DNA of 51,815 bases from Thermoactinospora rubra (GCF_002093975.1 NZ_MSZZ01000063.1:1-51815), one strand, 5' to 3'; counted from the stretch's first letter, positions 8,573 through 15,550 are shown. Notes: generated from the sequence alone by a model not told the origin. Program-made: numbers and translations.

Positions 8573-9187
8573 TCAGTTCAGGTCGGGCAGCAGGTCGACG
8601 GCCAGCGGCGTGGGCCGGCCGCCGTTGATCCCCACCAGGTCCTGGGGGCAGGCGGAGACCACGAGCACGCAGTCCATGGCCGCCTGGAAGGTGACGGCGT
8701 CCCCCGGGCGGCTCGCCGCGGGCAGCCAGCGCAGCTCCTGGCCGTCGACCGGGATCCGCATGAACACGTTGACCGGCTGCGGCGTGACAGGGACGGCCAG
8801 GCCCAGCGACGCCAGGGCGAGGCGCAGGTTCTCCGCGCAGGAGGCGTGGAAGCCCTCGGCCCCGAGCGCGGCATAGCGCGCCGGATCGCAGGCGGCGATC
8901 AGCATGTCGTGCCATCCGGGGGAGGTGTCGGACACCAGCGTGAGGATCGGGCGCCGGCGGTCGGTGACGAACTGCTGGCCCACCGCCGGGAAGAGCCGGT
9001 TCGTCGCGGCGCGCGTGTGCGAGGCGCTGAGGTGCTCGGTCACGTCGTCGGCGGCGAAGGCGAAGACGTCACCGACCTGCCCGCCTTCCAGGTCGACGAT
9101 GCTGACGCGCTGACCGGCGGAGAGTCTCAGGGCACGCCCTTCGCGGGCGGGCACCACGGTTCGTCCTCGGGCGGTCATGGGTTCCAT
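8573..9187 (-). CDS. DUF1989 / urea carboxylase-associated family protein
   Basis: The core (RTVVPAREGRALRL, VDLEGGQVGDVFAF, SPGWHDMLIAACD, ASCAENLRLAL, PVNVFMRIPVD) is that of DUF1989. Members of this family beside urea/guanidine carboxylase genes are carboxyguanidine deiminase subunits; others are uncharacterised. Here there is one copy and no carboxylase gene, so another C-N hydrolysing substrate is likely. The start is uncertain: ATGs at 9235, 9187 and 9178 are in frame. The first lies inside a perfect palindrome, so I favour 9187 (204 residues) or 9178. It is the first gene of the DUF1989-OYE-CE4 unit and diverges from the amidase gene. Confidence 0.85.
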   Translation of the reverse strand: MEPMTARGRTVVPAREGRALRLSAGQRVSIVDLEGGQVGDVFAFAADDVTEHLSASHTRAATNRLFPAVGQQFVTDRRRPILTLVSDTSPGWHDMLIAACDPARYAALGAEGFHASCAENLRLALASLGLAVPVTPQPVNVFMRIPVDGQELRWLPAASRPGDAVTFQAAMDCVLVVSACPQDLVGINGGRPTPLAVDLLPDLN

Positions 9188-9224
9188 GGCGGCCAGGAAA
9201 CCATCGGGTCCGACGCGCGAGCTA

Positions 9225-9238
9225 TAGATGATCATCTA
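9225..9238. promoter_or_regulatory. Perfect 14-bp palindrome, candidate operator
   Basis: TAGATGATCATCTA is its own reverse complement and lies in the divergent region between the DUF1989 and amidase genes, in a locally AT-rich patch. It overlaps a CTATAG sequence that could be the -10 of the leftward operon. A site here could control both directions. The PucR-type regulator of the cluster is the obvious candidate protein, but that is inference. Confidence 0.45.
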
Positions 9239-9330
9239 GCGTTTCTGAGTTTTGCTGTGCTTTTCTCCATCACTGCGGGATCCGCGGTCGTGCTTTCCTG
9301 GGACCCAGGAGCCCGCCGCCAGGAGGACAC

Positions 9331-10587
9331 ATGCCGACGTGCCGGCCCTATCCGGGCGACGCCATCGGGGAACGGCCGGCGGCCGGAAACCTCGACGCCG
9401 TCGCCATCGGGGAGCGGCTGGCGGCCGGGGACCTCGACGCCGCCGAGCTGTGCGCGCAGGCCCTGCGCCTGGCGCGTCGGCCCGAGGCCGTCGCCGTCTT
9501 CACCGCACTGACAGCCGGCAGGGCCGAGCGCGAGGCCGGGTCGGCCCGTACCCGTCTCGCCGCCGGCCGGCCCCTGAGCCCCCTCGACGGCGTGCCGGTC
9601 GCCGTGAAGGACCTGTTCGACGTCGCGGGCACGGTCACCACGGCGGGCTCGCGCCTGCTGGCCTCCGGCCCGCCGGCCGGGCGGGACGCCTCGGTCGTCC
9701 GGCGGCTGGCCGCGGCCGGCATGGTCTGCGTGGGCAAGACCAACCTCAGCGAGTTCGCGTTCTCCGGGCTGGGCGTCAACCCGCACTTCGGCACCCCCGC
9801 CAACCCGGGCGGCGGCGAGCCGCTGATCCCCGGGGGATCGTCGTCCGGATCCGCGGTCGCCGTGGCCCTCGGCGTCGTGCCCGTCGCGATCGGGACCGAC
9901 ACCTCCGGCTCGGTGCGCGTGCCCGCCGCCTTCTGCGGGGTGGTCGGGTACAAGGCCAGCGAGGGCCGGTACGGCTCGCGCGGCATGCTGCCGCTCGCGC
10001 CCACGCTCGACAGCGTCGGCGTGCTGGCCGCCGCCGTGCGCGACATCGTCGCGACGGACGCCGTCCTCCTGGACGCCCCGCCTCAGGCGCCGGCCGACCG
10101 GCCGCCCCGTCTCGTCGTCCCGGCCGGCGAGCTCCTCGACGACTGCACGCCCGCGGTACGGCGCCGCTTCGAGGACTGCCTGGCGCGGCTGTCAAGCGAG
10201 GGCCTGCGGGTGGAGACCCGGGACGTGCCCGTGCTGGCACGGGCGCAGGCGCTCCTGGACGAGCACGCCACGATCGTCGAGGCGGAGGCCTTCCAGCGGT
10301 ACGGCCGGCTGCTGGACAGCGGCGAGCGCGCGCAGGTGGATCCCGGTGTCCTGCGGCGGCCGGCCCGCTTCGCCGTCCGTGGCCGCTACGACGAGGTCAA
10401 CCGCTGGACCCTGCGGACCACGATGCTGCTCAGCTACCTGGGCATGCCGGGGGTGACGCTGCCCGTCGGCACCCCGGAGAGCGGCCGCGCCGGGTTCCTG
10501 GTGTCGGCTCCGGCGGGACGCGACCGGGACCTGCTGGCCGCCGCCGGCCACATCGAGGGCGTCCTCCTCGGCACGAGGCCCGGCTAG
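9331..10587 (+). CDS. Amidase signature family amidohydrolase
   Basis: A 418-residue amidase with AGGAGG seven bases upstream of the ATG. The Ser-cisSer-Lys triad is complete: K93 in VAVKDLFD, the serine block S170-S172 in GGSSSGSA, and nucleophile S194 in GTDTSGSVRVP. It is cytoplasmic, with no signal peptide. The family includes half-amidases, AtzF-type allophanate/biuret hydrolases and general amidases, and sequence alone does not choose between them. In this cluster it would fit as the second hydrolytic step after ring opening. The N-terminus carries a duplicated 14-residue block (see repeat). It diverges from the DUF1989 operon. Confidence 0.9.
   Translation: MPTCRPYPGDAIGERPAAGNLDAVAIGERLAAGDLDAAELCAQALRLARRPEAVAVFTALTAGRAEREAGSARTRLAAGRPLSPLDGVPVAVKDLFDVAGTVTTAGSRLLASGPPAGRDASVVRRLAAAGMVCVGKTNLSEFAFSGLGVNPHFGTPANPGGGEPLIPGGSSSGSAVAVALGVVPVAIGTDTSGSVRVPAAFCGVVGYKASEGRYGSRGMLPLAPTLDSVGVLAAAVRDIVATDAVLLDAPPQAPADRPPRLVVPAGELLDDCTPAVRRRFEDCLARLSSEGLRVETRDVPVLARAQALLDEHATIVEAEAFQRYGRLLDSGERAQVDPGVLRRPARFAVRGRYDEVNRWTLRTTMLLSYLGMPGVTLPVGTPESGRAGFLVSAPAGRDRDLLAAAGHIEGVLLGTRPG
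9361..9444 (+). repeat. 42-bp tandem duplication inside the amidase gene
   Basis: Two adjacent 42-bp units (9361-9402 and 9403-9444) match at 37 of 42 positions by my count. They encode AIGERPAAGNLDAV and AIGERLAAGDLDAA. The second copy is the usual first helix of amidase family proteins; the first is an extra, in-frame duplicate. Confidence 0.85.
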
Positions 10588-10597
10588 ACCAGGGGAG

Positions 10598-10623
10598 GCC
10601 GGCCGCGCCCGGTCCCGGCCGGC
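10598..10623 (+). terminator. GC-rich hairpin after the amidase gene
   Basis: GCCGGCCG and CGGCCGGC form a perfect eight-base-pair stem around a ten-base loop, 11 bases after the amidase stop. There is no U run. It is probably a factor-independent or pausing terminator that insulates the downstream NO-response promoter; assigned from structure and position. Confidence 0.45.
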
Positions 10624-10668
10624 GAGCATGGTCAGGCGATGGCACTGCCGGCGAAACTACTGTGAATC

Positions 10669-10687
10669 TTGTCAATAACTCTGACAA
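10669..10687. promoter_or_regulatory. Inverted repeat overlapping the -35 of the PPOX-flavohemoglobin operon
   Basis: TTGTCA-(7 bases)-TGACAA is a perfect 6-7-6 dyad in the AT-rich patch upstream of the PPOX gene. Its right arm overlaps the proposed -35 box, so a bound protein would repress. The motif is not a standard NsrR, Rex or CRP site that I can recognise, and the regulator is not adjacent. Confidence 0.5.
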
Positions 10688-10709
10688 ATGAGGTTTAATG
10701 CCATAAGAT
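10681..10709 (+). promoter_or_regulatory. Sigma70-type promoter for the PPOX-flavohemoglobin operon
   Basis: CTGACA (10681-10686) and TAAGAT (10704-10709) are separated by 17 bases, the optimal spacing for the vegetative sigma factor. Transcription would start near 10716, giving a leader of about 110 bases. An alternative -10, TTTAAT, lies at 10694-10699. The stretch is conspicuously AT-rich against its surroundings. Confidence 0.5.
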
Positions 10710-10823
10710 CCAACACTCGTTGCGACAGACCGGAAACGGAGCGGTTCTTACCAGATGGGATGGCTCCGGCACGCCTGTGGGGCGTGAGGCCGGTTTCCGC
10801 GGTCCGGACCTAGCAGGGGAGCG

Positions 10824-11483
10824 ATGTTGGACGGTTTCTGCGCCTATCCCGGTGCCGGAGAGGACACGCCGCCGCACGGCGGGGGGCGGCCGGGATCTCA
10901 TGGGGAGCACGTGCTCCAGCGCCTGTTCGCCACCGAGGAGCGCGCCACGCGCTTCTACGAGCAACAGGTCCTGGACCGGCTGACGCCGCACATGAAGGAG
11001 TTCATCGCCCGGCAGGAGATGGCCTTCGTCGGCACCGCGGACGCCTCGGGCAACTGCGACACCACCTTCCGCGCCGGCCCGCCCGGGTTCGTGCGGGTGA
11101 TCGACGACCGGCTGCTGGCCTACCCCGAGTACCGCGGCAACGGCGTGCTCGCCAGCCTGGGCAACATCCTGGAGAACCCCCACATCAGCCTGCTGTTCGT
11201 CGACTTCTTCGAGGACCTGGTCGGGCTGCACGTGAACGGCCGCGCCATGATCGTCACCGCGAACGAAGTGCAGCGCCGCTACGGCCTGGACGGCGCGGAC
11301 CAGACCTCCGGGCGCCGCGCCGAGCGATGGGTGACGGTGGAGGTCGAGGAGGCCTACATCCACTGCTCCAAGCACATCCCCCGGCTGGCCAGGTCCGATC
11401 GGCGGCTGAGCCGCCCGGCCACCGGCGACTACTTCGGGGTCCAGGAGACGCGCGCCGGTGCGGTAGAGCAGATCTCCCGCTGA
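10824..11483 (+). CDS. Pyridoxamine 5'-phosphate oxidase-fold flavoprotein
   Basis: A 219-residue protein with a split-barrel PPOX fold (about residues 45-190). Visible blocks are FIARQEMAFVGTAD, GPPGFVRV, YPEYRGNG and NPHISLLFVDF, typical of FMN-binding PPOX proteins found next to or fused with ferredoxin-reductase or globin modules. The ATG follows AGGGGAG. The N-terminal 30 residues are low-complexity and unconserved. It is 13 bases upstream of the flavohemoglobin gene and shares its promoter. Its function may be redox support or flavin-dependent detoxification; the exact reaction is unknown. Confidence 0.87.
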   Translation: MLDGFCAYPGAGEDTPPHGGGRPGSHGEHVLQRLFATEERATRFYEQQVLDRLTPHMKEFIARQEMAFVGTADASGNCDTTFRAGPPGFVRVIDDRLLAYPEYRGNGVLASLGNILENPHISLLFVDFFEDLVGLHVNGRAMIVTANEVQRRYGLDGADQTSGRRAERWVTVEVEEAYIHCSKHIPRLARSDRRLSRPATGDYFGVQETRAGAVEQISR

Positions 11484-11496
11484 GGCGCTCGCGAGC

Positions 11497-12786
11497 ATGG
11501 GTGTCGACATCGCTTCGATCCGCGAGAGCTGGCGGCTGGTCGAGGGCGTGCAGGACAAGGTCGCGGCGCACTTCTACGCCTTGCTGTTCTCCCGCCATCC
11601 CGAGGTGCGCGAGATGTTCCCGCCGGCCATGGACCTCCAGCGGGACCGGCTGCTGCGCGCCCTCACCCAGATCGTGCTCGGCCTGGAGCAGACCGAGGCG
11701 CTGCACGGGTACCTGGCCCGGCTGGCGCGCGACCACCGCAAGTACGGCGTGCGCCCCGAGCACTACCCCATGGTCGGGCGCTGCCTGGTCGCGGCCATGC
11801 GGGCGAACGCCGGCGGCGCCTGGCTGCCCGCCTACGACCAGGCCTGGACCGACGCCTACGACGCCATCGCCCAGGTGATGATCGCCGCCGCGGAGGCCGA
11901 GACCGCGCCGCCGTACTGGAGCGCCAGGGTCGTCTCCCACGAGCTGCGCACCCGCGACATCGTGGTGTTCACCGTCGAGCCCGACCAGCCCTACCCGTAC
12001 CGGGCCGGCCAGTACGCCTCGCTGCAGACCCCGCGCTGGCCGCGGGTGTGGCGGCCGTACTCGATCGCGAACGCGCCGCGGGCGGACAACCTGCTCTCCT
12101 TCCACGTGCGCGTGGTGCCCGGCGGGTGGGTGAGCACCGCGCTGGCCTACCACACCCGCCCCGGGGACGTGCTGTGGCTGGGGCCGCCGCAGGGTTCGCT
12201 GACCGTCGAGGACTGCGACGCCTCCCGGCTGGTCTGCGTGGCCGGCGGCACCGGCCTGGCCCCGCTCAAGGCGATCGCCGAGGAGACCATGCGGCTGCCG
12301 CACCACCCGCAGGTCGACCTGTTCCACGGGGTCCGCCGCCGGGCCGACGCCTACGACCTGCCCGGCCTGCGGGACCTGGCCGAACGGCACGGCCGGATGC
12401 GGGTGGTGACGTCGATCTCCGAGGAGGCGCGGGAGCACGGCGTGTCGGAGACCGTCTCCGAGGCGCTGGCCGCCTACGGGGTGGGGCTGGACGCCGAGGT
12501 GTTCATCTGCGGCCCGCCGGAGATGGCCGCCGCCACCGTGCGGGTCCTGGACGCCATGGGCGTGCCGCGCTACCGCATGCGCTACGAGGCCGGAGGCCGC
12601 AGCCGCGTGGCGGCCGTGCCGAAGGCGGCGGCGAACAGGGCGGCCGCGACGCCGCCCACCGGCCCTGCCGCACCGCCGCGGACCGGCCCTGCCCCGGACC
12701 CGCGCCCGCCCGGCGCCGACCCGGCGCCGGATCCCCGTGAGCGGCCCGCCGACTCCCCGCCCTTCCGCGTCTCTCCGTATGTGTGA
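11497..12786 (+). CDS. Flavohemoglobin-type nitric oxide dioxygenase
   Basis: A 429-residue globin-reductase fusion. The globin domain (about residues 1-135) has the B10 tyrosine Y27 in HFYALLF and proximal H80 in DHRKYGV followed by the family PEHYPMVG block. The FAD domain has RPYSIA (187-192); the NAD domain has AGGTGLAPL (from 249) and ICGPPEM. Such enzymes turn NO plus O2 into nitrate using NAD(P)H in the cytoplasm. The last 60 residues or so are a Pro/Ala-rich tail not usual for the family. There is no strong ribosome-binding site, suggesting coupling with the PPOX gene. Confidence 0.92.
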   Translation: MGVDIASIRESWRLVEGVQDKVAAHFYALLFSRHPEVREMFPPAMDLQRDRLLRALTQIVLGLEQTEALHGYLARLARDHRKYGVRPEHYPMVGRCLVAAMRANAGGAWLPAYDQAWTDAYDAIAQVMIAAAEAETAPPYWSARVVSHELRTRDIVVFTVEPDQPYPYRAGQYASLQTPRWPRVWRPYSIANAPRADNLLSFHVRVVPGGWVSTALAYHTRPGDVLWLGPPQGSLTVEDCDASRLVCVAGGTGLAPLKAIAEETMRLPHHPQVDLFHGVRRRADAYDLPGLRDLAERHGRMRVVTSISEEAREHGVSETVSEALAAYGVGLDAEVFICGPPEMAAATVRVLDAMGVPRYRMRYEAGGRSRVAAVPKAAANRAAATPPTGPAAPPRTGPAPDPRPPGADPAPDPRERPADSPPFRVSPYV

Positions 12787-12941
12787 GGGCGCAGCGAGGA
12801 TCCCGGACGCGCTCATGCCCTTCCCCGTTGCGCGTCTCCCCGCGCGGCGCCCGCCTCAAAGGCCCCAGAACGGGCCGCTGAGCCCGCCCGCACGGCCTGC
12901 GCCGGCTCGCGAGGGCTTCCGGGCGGGACGGGCCGTTTGCG

Positions 12942-13391
12942 TCATTTGCGGCGGAACGTCCTCACCCCCTCGCCGGGGCGCCACAGCCGGATGACCAGCT
13001 CGTCGCCTTCGACCCCGGTGATGACGGCCTCACGGAGGTCGAGACGGAAGGCGTGGAAGTCGCCCGGCGGCTCGGAGCCGGTGGTGTAGGCGCCCTTCTC
13101 CGGGCCGGTCACCTCGACGGCCACCCCGGCGACCTTGGCGTCGCCGTCTTTGCTCGGATGGGCGTGGATCGCGCACCGGCCGTCGCGCCGCAGGTCGCGG
13201 GCCTTGACCGCGTTGAGCATCGAGCCGAACGACAGGTCGGGGCCCAGGAAGTCGACCTCGGTGCCGCTCACGCGCGGGGAGCCGTCTTTGCGCAGCGTGG
13301 CCAGGATGTGCGTCTCGGCCGCCTGGAAGCGGGCCTTCACCGCCGACGCGAGCTCCCCGGCCTCGCTCTCGAACTGTTCCCACCTTGCCAT
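12942..13391 (-). CDS. Pyridoxamine 5'-phosphate oxidase family protein
   Basis: A 149-residue single-domain split-barrel protein of the PPOX/F420-binding class. The ATG at 13391 begins MARWEQFES, the usual N-terminus. The open frame extends further upstream, but that part is unconserved and would run into the GNAT gene's promoter. Blocks HILATLRKDGSPRVSGTEV and DLSFGSM are typical of the family. Such proteins reduce or bind flavin or deazaflavin cofactors; the substrate is unknown. The gene diverges from the GNAT gene by about 100 bases and converges on the flavohemoglobin gene. Confidence 0.85.
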   Translation of the reverse strand: MARWEQFESEAGELASAVKARFQAAETHILATLRKDGSPRVSGTEVDFLGPDLSFGSMLNAVKARDLRRDGRCAIHAHPSKDGDAKVAGVAVEVTGPEKGAYTTGSEPPGDFHAFRLDLREAVITGVEGDELVIRLWRPGEGVRTFRRK

Positions 13392-13494
13392 GCCCCGCAG
13401 TCTGGCAAGGAGGACCGACAGAAAGCCGTTGCCGACGCCGCCCAGACCGAGGCATGGTTCACTCTCGTGGCCGCCGTCGCCGGAAGGAACCCGC

Positions 13495-14043
13495 ATGATC
13501 ACATGGCGTCGTCTTCGCGAGGACGACTTCCCGCTGCTGCGGACGTGGCTCCAGCAGCCTCATGTGGCCCGGTGGTGGCACCACGAGACCTCCCTGGAGG
13601 CCGTGACGCGCGACTTCGGCCCGGCCGCCCGAGGCGAGGAGCCGTCGGAGGACCTGCTCGTCCTGCTCGACGGACGGCCCCTGGGCCTGGTGCAGCGGTC
13701 GCGGCTCGGTGACTATCCGGACTACCTGGCCGAGATCGCCGCCATCACCCCCGTTCCCGAGGGCGCGGTGACGATCGACTACCTCATCGGCGACGCCGAG
13801 CAGACCGGTCACGGCATCGGCACGCGCATGATTCGCACGATCGTCGAGCACACCTGGCCGGAGATGCCGGACGCCACCTGCGTCGTCGTCCCCGTGCAGG
13901 CGGCCAACCGCGCCTCGTGGCGGGCGCTGGAGAAGGCGGGTCTGCGGCGGGTGGCCGAGGGCGAGCTGGAGCCCGACAATCCCGCCGACGACCGGGCTCA
14001 CTACATTTACCGCGTCGACCGCCCGGCGCGCGGCGTGGCCTAG
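13495..14043 (+). CDS. GNAT acetyltransferase, AAC(6')-like
   Basis: A 182-residue GCN5-related N-acetyltransferase. GGAAGGA lies six bases before the ATG. The N-terminal block WRRLREDDFPLLRTWLQQPHVARWW is the pattern of aminoglycoside 6'-N-acetyltransferase/IucB-type members. The acetyl-CoA loop region has GHGIGTRMI, followed by the NRASWRALEKAGLRR block. This subfamily contains aminoglycoside-modifying enzymes and siderophore acylases, so resistance is possible but unproven. The stop codon shares a CTAG with the stop of the convergent DUF488 gene. Confidence 0.88.
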   Translation: MITWRRLREDDFPLLRTWLQQPHVARWWHHETSLEAVTRDFGPAARGEEPSEDLLVLLDGRPLGLVQRSRLGDYPDYLAEIAAITPVPEGAVTIDYLIGDAEQTGHGIGTRMIRTIVEHTWPEMPDATCVVVPVQAANRASWRALEKAGLRRVAEGELEPDNPADDRAHYIYRVDRPARGVA

Positions 14044-14393
14044 GAGCGATCCTCGAGAAGGTAGTCGCGGAGCACCACGGCCTGGTTGTGCTCGGTGTCC
14101 CTGGCCGAGTACAGCAGGGTCACCGGACCCCGGGCGGCGGCCTCGCGGAGGGGCCGGACGGCTTCGGGGCGGGCGTCGAGCTCGGCCCTGTAGCGCCTGG
14201 CGAACTCGGCGAAGCGCTCGGGCCGGTGACCGAACCACCGGCGCAGCTCGGTCGACGGCGCGACGTCCCTCAGCCAGCCGTCGCAGCGCAGGTCCTGTTT
14301 GGCGACGCCGCGCGGCCACATGCGGTCCACCAGGAAGGCCGCTCCCCGGGCGGGGTGGTGGTCGTAGACACGCTGCACGTAGATCGGTCCCAT
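14040..14393 (-). CDS. DUF488 (YeaO-like) family protein
   Basis: A 117-residue member of DUF488. The hallmark VDRMWPRGVAKQDL, WLRDVAPS, and a C-terminal VTLLYSARDTEHNQAVVLRDYL are all present. The family is small, cytoplasmic and uncharacterised; some members are linked to metal or stress responses. The length is full. It converges with the GNAT gene and overlaps it by four bases through a shared CTAG. The upstream region (14394 onward) is shared with the operator sites of the SRPBCC-ArsR operon. Confidence 0.9.
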   Translation of the reverse strand: MGPIYVQRVYDHHPARGAAFLVDRMWPRGVAKQDLRCDGWLRDVAPSTELRRWFGHRPERFAEFARRYRAELDARPEAVRPLREAAARGPVTLLYSARDTEHNQAVVLRDYLLEDRS

Positions 14394-14486
14394 CGCCGCC
14401 TCGCGTCCTCACATCCTCATGCGCCGGAGCCCGGGAGGTGCGGGCCGTACGAGAACCATGATGACTCCGCCCGAGCCGGGATCGAA

Positions 14487-14506
14487 GTGCAACTCCAGGG
14501 TTGCGC
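14487..14506. promoter_or_regulatory. ArsR-type operator, site 1
   Basis: GTGCAAC-N6-GTTGCGC, an inverted repeat with one mismatch, upstream of the SRPBCC-ArsR operon. It has the same half-site and spacer length as site 2, with centres 34 bases apart, about three helical turns. This suggests cooperative binding by the ArsR protein encoded two genes downstream. Confidence 0.6.
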
Positions 14507-14520
14507 TTTGAGGAGTTGAT

Positions 14521-14540
14521 GTGCAACTCTGAGGTTGCAC
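14521..14540. promoter_or_regulatory. ArsR-type operator, site 2
   Basis: GTGCAAC-N6-GTTGCAC, a perfect 7-6-7 inverted repeat just upstream of the SRPBCC start. Together with site 1 it forms a tandem operator. The GTTGCAC half-site is of the kind bound by ArsR regulators that neighbour SRPBCC genes. Autoregulation by the encoded ArsR protein is the simplest reading (inference). Confidence 0.65.
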
Positions 14541-14567
14541 TCAATGGCGACAGCGAAGGGAACCCTC

Positions 14568-15026
14568 ATGATGGAGGACCGGATCGAGCGCGAGACCCTG
14601 ATCGCGGCGCCCCTGGAGCGGGTGTGGCCGCTGGTGGCCCAGCCCGGGTTCTGGGTGGCCGACGAGGGGAGCCTGCCCGGCACCGTGGCCGTGGAAGGAG
14701 TGTCGATGGTGGCGCGCAACGCCGAGTACGGCGACTTCCCGGTGCGCGTGGAGAAGGTCGAGCCGCCGACCTATGTGGCCTACCGCTGGGCCAGCGCGTT
14801 CCCCGGGGAGGAGTTGCGCGAGGACAACAGCACGCTGGTGGAGTTCACACTGACCCAGGAGGGCGACAAGACGCGGCTGCGCGTGGTGGAGAGCGGGTTC
14901 GCGGCGCTGGCCGGGTCCGACGAGCTGCGCCGCCGGGCGTTGCGGGACAACACCACCGGCTGGCCTCAGGTGCTCGACGAGTTCAAGAAGCGCGCCGAGC
15001 AGTCGGCTGGACAGCCGTCCGCGTGA
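14568..15026 (+). CDS. SRPBCC (AHSA1/START-like) domain protein
   Basis: A 152-residue single SRPBCC-fold protein. The start at ATG 14568 (or the adjacent 14571) follows AAGGGA; an in-frame ATG at 14544 would lie just after the second operator. The sequence shows the family opening IERETLIAAPLERVWPLV, then YVAYRWAS and a C-terminal GWPQVLDEFKK helix that caps a hydrophobic pocket. Such proteins bind small hydrophobic ligands and are typically co-encoded with an ArsR repressor. The stop overlaps the ArsR start by one base (TGATG), so the pair is coupled. Confidence 0.9.
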   Translation: MMEDRIERETLIAAPLERVWPLVAQPGFWVADEGSLPGTVAVEGVSMVARNAEYGDFPVRVEKVEPPTYVAYRWASAFPGEELREDNSTLVEFTLTQEGDKTRLRVVESGFAALAGSDELRRRALRDNTTGWPQVLDEFKKRAEQSAGQPSA

Positions 15027-15541
15027 TGGGCGAACGCCGCGGCGCCGCCCGCCCCGACGCCGACGGGACGGGCGGGACCGGCAGGACCGGCGGAACCGGC
15101 GAAGTGGCAGGTTCCGCCGGGGTCGGCGAGGTGGCCGGATCGGCCGGGGCGGTCGACAGCGTGCTGGCCGCGCTGGCCGACCCGACGCGGCGGCGGCTGC
15201 TCGACCTGCTCGCCACGTACGGCGAGGCCAGCGCGACGCGGCTGGCCGAAGGACTTCCCGTCTCGCGGCAGGCGGTGGTCAAGCACCTGGCCGTCTTGGA
15301 GGCCGCCGGGCTGGTGGCGGGCGGCCGGGCCGGCCGCGAGGTGCGCTACGCCGTACGGCCGGCGGCGCTGGATGCGACGGCGCGGTGGATGGCCGCGCTG
15401 GCCGCCGAGTGGGATCGGCGCTTGGCGCGCATCAAGCGCATGGCCGAGGCAGCCGAGCACGACGAGCACGACGAGCGCGACGAGCGCGACGAACGCGACG
15501 AGCACGGCCAGGCGGGGCATGACTCCGGGTTTGCCCCATAA
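15026..15541 (+). CDS. ArsR-family transcriptional repressor
   Basis: A 171-residue winged-helix regulator. The HTH core is at about residues 45-125 (LAALADPTRRRLLDLL, ATRLAEGLPVSRQAVVKHLAVLEAAGLV). It lacks obvious metal-binding cysteines, so it is of the non-metal ArsR group paired with SRPBCC proteins. The core is flanked by unusual extensions: about 40 residues of Gly/Thr/Ala-rich repeats at the N-terminus and a charged Glu/His/Asp/Arg tail at the C-terminus. The start at ATG 15026 overlaps the SRPBCC stop; GTG 15023 is an alternative. It probably binds the two GTTGCAC sites upstream. Confidence 0.9.
   Translation: MGERRGAARPDADGTGGTGRTGGTGEVAGSAGVGEVAGSAGAVDSVLAALADPTRRRLLDLLATYGEASATRLAEGLPVSRQAVVKHLAVLEAAGLVAGGRAGREVRYAVRPAALDATARWMAALAAEWDRRLARIKRMAEAAEHDEHDERDERDERDEHGQAGHDSGFAP
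15461..15505 (+). repeat. Five 9-bp tandem repeats in the ArsR tail
   Basis: Five contiguous copies of GACGARCRC, preceded by a degenerate sixth, encode an alternating DEH/DER tail. The copy number probably changes by slippage. The codons are in frame, so length changes only extend or shorten the charged tail. Confidence 0.75.
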
Positions 15542-15550
15542 TCGGCCTTC

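Noticed and set aside
12787..12941. Gap between flavohemoglobin and the PPOX gene
   Set aside because: Only 155 bases, with weak GC hairpins such as CGGGC-CGCTGA-GCCCG at 12871-12886. Nothing strong enough to call a terminator or RNA.
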